A DNA stretch of 64,000 nucleotides. Origin: Vitellaria paradoxa (taxonomy: Eukaryota; Streptophyta; Magnoliopsida; Ericales; Sapotaceae). The stretch spans positions 2,418,001-2,482,000 of the forward strand of contig CM034233.1 in NCBI GenBank assembly GCA_019916065.1, written 5' to 3'. This document shows, in pieces, positions 61,324-64,000 of the stretch (within the stretch, counting starts at the first letter, position 1; every line of letters starts with the position of its first letter). The position numbers and the translations under genes were made by a program. The notes beneath the pieces are model-generated. The model saw nothing but the letters and a program-made list of their open reading frames with translations. It was not told the DNA's origin and did no database searches.

Positions 61324-61737
61324 TTATAATGTGAGAAAAAGATATATTATTATAAATTGATAATTTAAGTAGTGAATACGTAATATACATATATTTTTTT
61401 TCTAGTCAAGGAGGAGGTAAAATGATATGTTGTCATGGTACAGGGGTTGATATTGAAATTAATAATTTTTTTTAGGAAAGTTTTATGCGTCCACTGCGCA
61501 GTTGCATTGTTTCGACCCGCCCGATTCGATTCGGATACCCGAAGTTGGGCGCTCACTTGTAGCCGACAGATCAGCATCAAATTACAAAACCGCATCGCAA
61601 GGGCGGGAGTTTCACGATCAAAATTAACAAGAGCCCGCTTCTCTTTCTCTTCGCTCTTCCGATCTCAAACCCCCCTCCTCTCTCTCTCTCCATCGAAGCC
61701 CGAAACCCTAAGGCTCGGAGTATTATACGCAGTGGTA

Positions 61738-61842
61738 ATGGCCGAAGCCGATGCAGCAAAACGACTCATCGCCGAAATCGGCAAGCAACTTGGCGGCCTC
61801 AAATCTTGCCCCAACAAAGACCTTCTCGTAAAATTGCTCCGA
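61738..61842 (+). CDS. PDS5: PDS5-like cohesin cofactor, first coding exon (rest outside window)
   Basis: One exon of 35 codons starting at the ATG at 61738 and ending at a strong donor (CGA, then GTAAGT). It encodes MAEADAAKRLIAEIGKQLGG and then CPNKDLLVKLLR, which resembles the N-terminus of plant PDS5 homologues of the At1g77600 kind. PDS5 proteins are HEAT-repeat regulators of cohesin in the nucleus. The upstream 250 bp are CT-rich with a CGAAACCCTAAGG leader-like segment. No second exon could be found up to base 64000, so intron 1 is at least 2.1 kb. With only 35 residues the family call rests partly on the neighbourhood. Confidence 0.65.
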
Positions 61843-62628
61843 GTAAGTCTAAAATAGCTCTAATTTTAAACGCACTTCTGAACTGATACGACTAGACTTT
61901 TTTTTTTCCCCAGAATTTGTTTGAATTGAAGTATTGGTTGCATAGTACTTGTAACTTTTGGCGTTCAAATGTTATTTTATAAGTCTTGCAATGCAGTTTG
62001 CTATAGTCAGACAGAAAATATATGGTTCTGTTTTACATTAATCAGTATCCATAGGCCTTATTGAAGTACATTTACCTTATGCGCGGCTTATTATACTGGG
62101 TTAGCTTCACTTTTTAGTATAATGCCCAATTCACATTTGTGCAAATTTCGTTATGTTAGTTTTTACCGAATGCGGTACATTGTATTTTGGACCTTGTTCT
62201 ATGGTTTATGGCGATATGTTTGCCAAAACCCTTCTTTATTTATTGCACTTGCAATAGGTTTGAGTTTTGGTTTTAACATCTGCATGGCTCCAGTCAATAA
62301 ACAATATTTTTGACTCCAGAATAGTAAAAAAAATTACGAATCAAAGTGGCCCTTCTAATTACCTTCTGGACATTTTTTGTTTGGTGTCACCCTCGTTTAA
62401 CTGGTCAAATAGGGCATGCATTGGGTGCCGTGGAGGTTTTTTTTGGTGTGAATGCTTCAGGGATTTTAGATTTTATATGGCATTTAACAAGTGCACTTAG
62501 TCCCTTGTGATGAATATAGAATTCAGTGCGATTTGGGAATTATTTTTGAGGTGCTTCTAGGATGATTCAAGATGGAACTGAATCTGACCATAAGGTAACA
62601 ATATCAAGAGATGTGCATTACATATAAT

Positions 62629-63124
62629 GGGTGCGTTTGGTGCACCAAAAATATCTGAAAACCTTTGAAAATCTCTATATATTTTTACACATTTTTACCT
62701 TCTCTAAATTCAAAAAAAGTTCAATATCTTAAAAAAAAAAAGTCGATAACTAGAATTCGGTTAATCAAATAGTAAAAATTTTGTCACTATTCTCACTATG
62801 GACTCTCAAGCTATTAAATGACACCCACTTTGACTATTTTTTGTGGGGTTGTAAAAACCGTTCCAACGGATTGTAGAAACTGTTCCGACGGAATCGCATG
62901 GCTAACTTTTGTTCACACGGTTTTGACAATTCGTTTGGACGGATTGTAGTGTAAAAAAGTCATGACTACCTAAAATTTTGAATTCGTCCAAATGAAAATC
63001 CAATCTGCCAGAACGGAATCTTACTATTCATCTCCAAAGAACACAGTTTGAGCTATGTGCACCAAATACAAAAAATTTTCCTAAATCACATTTTATCTCA
63101 CTTTTTATCACTCCAAACTCACCC
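62629..63124. mobile_element. Tourist-like MITE, family T2 extended form (about 496 bp)
   Basis: Ends read GGGTGCGTTTGGTGCACC and ATCACTCCAAACTCACCC. The interior contains GTTCCAACGGATTGTAGAAA and related ACGGAATC-type words. It lies in intron 1 of the PDS5-like gene. Confidence 0.65.
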
Positions 63125-63323
63125 AATATCTGTCTCTAAACTTGGGCTCCATGGTTATTGATGCTCACGATTTGATAGGCGTTCTTAGAGCTTGACTAAG
63201 GGATTGTTGGTTCAGCTAAATTGATATGAACCTCTCTCAGTCAATGTTTACTTGCTAAAGAAGATATCCCGTTACAATGAAGTATTTCTTTTTCAACTAG
63301 AATTTATATTGTTTATTGTCCAG

Positions 63324-63531
63324 GTTTAATTTTCTCTCTCCAAGTCTTCCTCCCTCCCTCTCTTTCTCTTCTCTCTAACTAATTCTAAAATTCATAGCTT
63401 TTGTTTTCTGGGTAAAGTCATGATGCAGATGACCTTCACACCGATCTCAAACAAAGGCTATGAATTTTAGAATTAGTTAGAGGGAAGAGGAAGAGGGATG
63501 GGGGGGAAGACTTGGTGAGAGAAAATTAAAC
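63324..63531. repeat. Long near-perfect hairpin (arms about 83 bp, loop about 42 bp)
   Basis: The left arm 63324-63406 (GTTTAATTTTCTCTCTCCAA, CTAACTAATTCTAAAATTCA) pairs with 63449-63531 (TGAATTTTAGAATTAGTTAG, TGAGAGAAAATTAAAC), with few mismatches. It lies inside intron 1 of the PDS5-like gene. Confidence 0.8.
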
Positions 63532-64000
63532 GTGGATGCTGGATGTATGGATCTTGTTTGAGAATTAGTGATTTGGATTTTGAAGTATGAGATGGATGGA
63601 GTTCTTTGTGTTGAAGAATCAAATTTCTGCACTTTGAAGCACTAGACCCAGGTGGAAGGCAAAAGAATCACACACGTATTAATATATAATCCGAACTGTC
63701 CAGTTTTGTAGAACAGTTTCCTGTTCGATTGATGTGCCAGTTTAATTGCGGGTTGAAGAGTTTTATTTGATTTTGTTTGCATAAATGGTTTGAAGAGCTG
63801 AGTGGACTGTTTCTCAAAACTGTCCCTGGTTTAAACTGTTGAAATGGCTGGTACAATCCGGGTTTGAAAACATCACTATTAGGAATAGGAAGATTGGTTT
63901 TCTCCATATCATCATTTGCTAAAATGTTAGGTTATTTTGTCACCAAAAATAGGAGGGGAAGTTGAGACTTATATGCATATTGGTTTGCAAATTTTAATTT

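Larger units (their letters stand above)
52255..61737. other. Gene-poor interval between the GONST5-like gene and the PDS5-like gene
   Basis: The two genes are divergent. 52255-52640 is leader or promoter sequence of the transporter gene, with a TTGTG pentamer repeat (52501-52525). From about 52.7 to 61.4 kb the sequence is very AT-rich and carries many Tourist-like MITEs (52918-53050, 53901-54263, 54868-55003, 57162-57281, 58600-58722, 59231-59358, 61171-61323) and an inverted-repeat element (59804-60238). 61480-61737 is GC-richer, CT-rich leader sequence of the PDS5-like gene. No additional gene is supported. Confidence 0.6.

Overview
This is a 64 kb piece of plant nuclear DNA, most probably from a dicot. 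It is AT-rich, with intron-split genes, GT-AG splice sites, plant gene families and a dense load of short non-autonomous transposons (Tourist-like and Mutator-like MITEs, an Au-type SINE, a Cassandra-type TRIM with a 5S rRNA insert, an RTE-type LINE remnant). No species call is possible from the sequence alone.

Eight protein-coding genes can be supported. From left to right: (1) the 3' half of a ChaC-type gamma-glutamylcyclotransferase gene (+, exons 846-1665); (2) a nine-exon CHZ-domain histone-chaperone-like gene (-, 2295-10687), which I rebuilt as a clean 509-residue frame; (3) a six-exon conserved plant gene of unknown function (+, 13989-20686) with an in-frame TAG in exon 3; (4) an intronless nepenthesin-type aspartic protease (+, 25129-26472); (5) a five-exon LysM-domain GPI-anchored receptor-like gene of the LYM1/LYM3 type (-, 28401-30741, 420 aa); (6) a three-exon USP-like gene (+, 37965-39428, 215 aa); (7) a five-exon Golgi nucleotide-sugar transporter of the GONST5 type (-, 41325-52254, 341 aa); (8) the first coding exon of a PDS5-like cohesin cofactor gene (+, 61738-61842), whose remainder lies beyond the right edge. 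For genes 2, 5, 6 and 7, exon phases add up to complete frames ending in a stop, which supports the splice sites chosen.

The genes do not form an operon or pathway. Their order instead appears to be an old angiosperm neighbourhood: from memory, close homologues sit next to one another on Arabidopsis chromosome 1 in two places (ChaC, CHZ, unknown and USP near At1g447xx; LYM, GONST5-like and PDS5-like near At1g218xx and At1g776xx).

The space between genes (about 10.7-14.0, 20.7-25.1, 26.5-28.4, 30.7-38.0, 39.4-41.3 and 52.3-61.7 kb) and the long introns are filled with AT-rich sequence and small transposons. Several have exact target-site duplications (9 bp for two 540-bp Mutator-like elements, TTA/TAA for Tourist-like elements, 13 bp for the LINE, 10 bp for the SINE). 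I found no clearly new biochemical system. The most unusual items are the in-frame TAG that also forms a possible exitron acceptor, a Mutator-like MITE whose interior is shared with a Tourist-like family, a paralogous empty insertion site, a three-times repeated 9-bp target site, and a long near-perfect hairpin in the PDS5-like intron.
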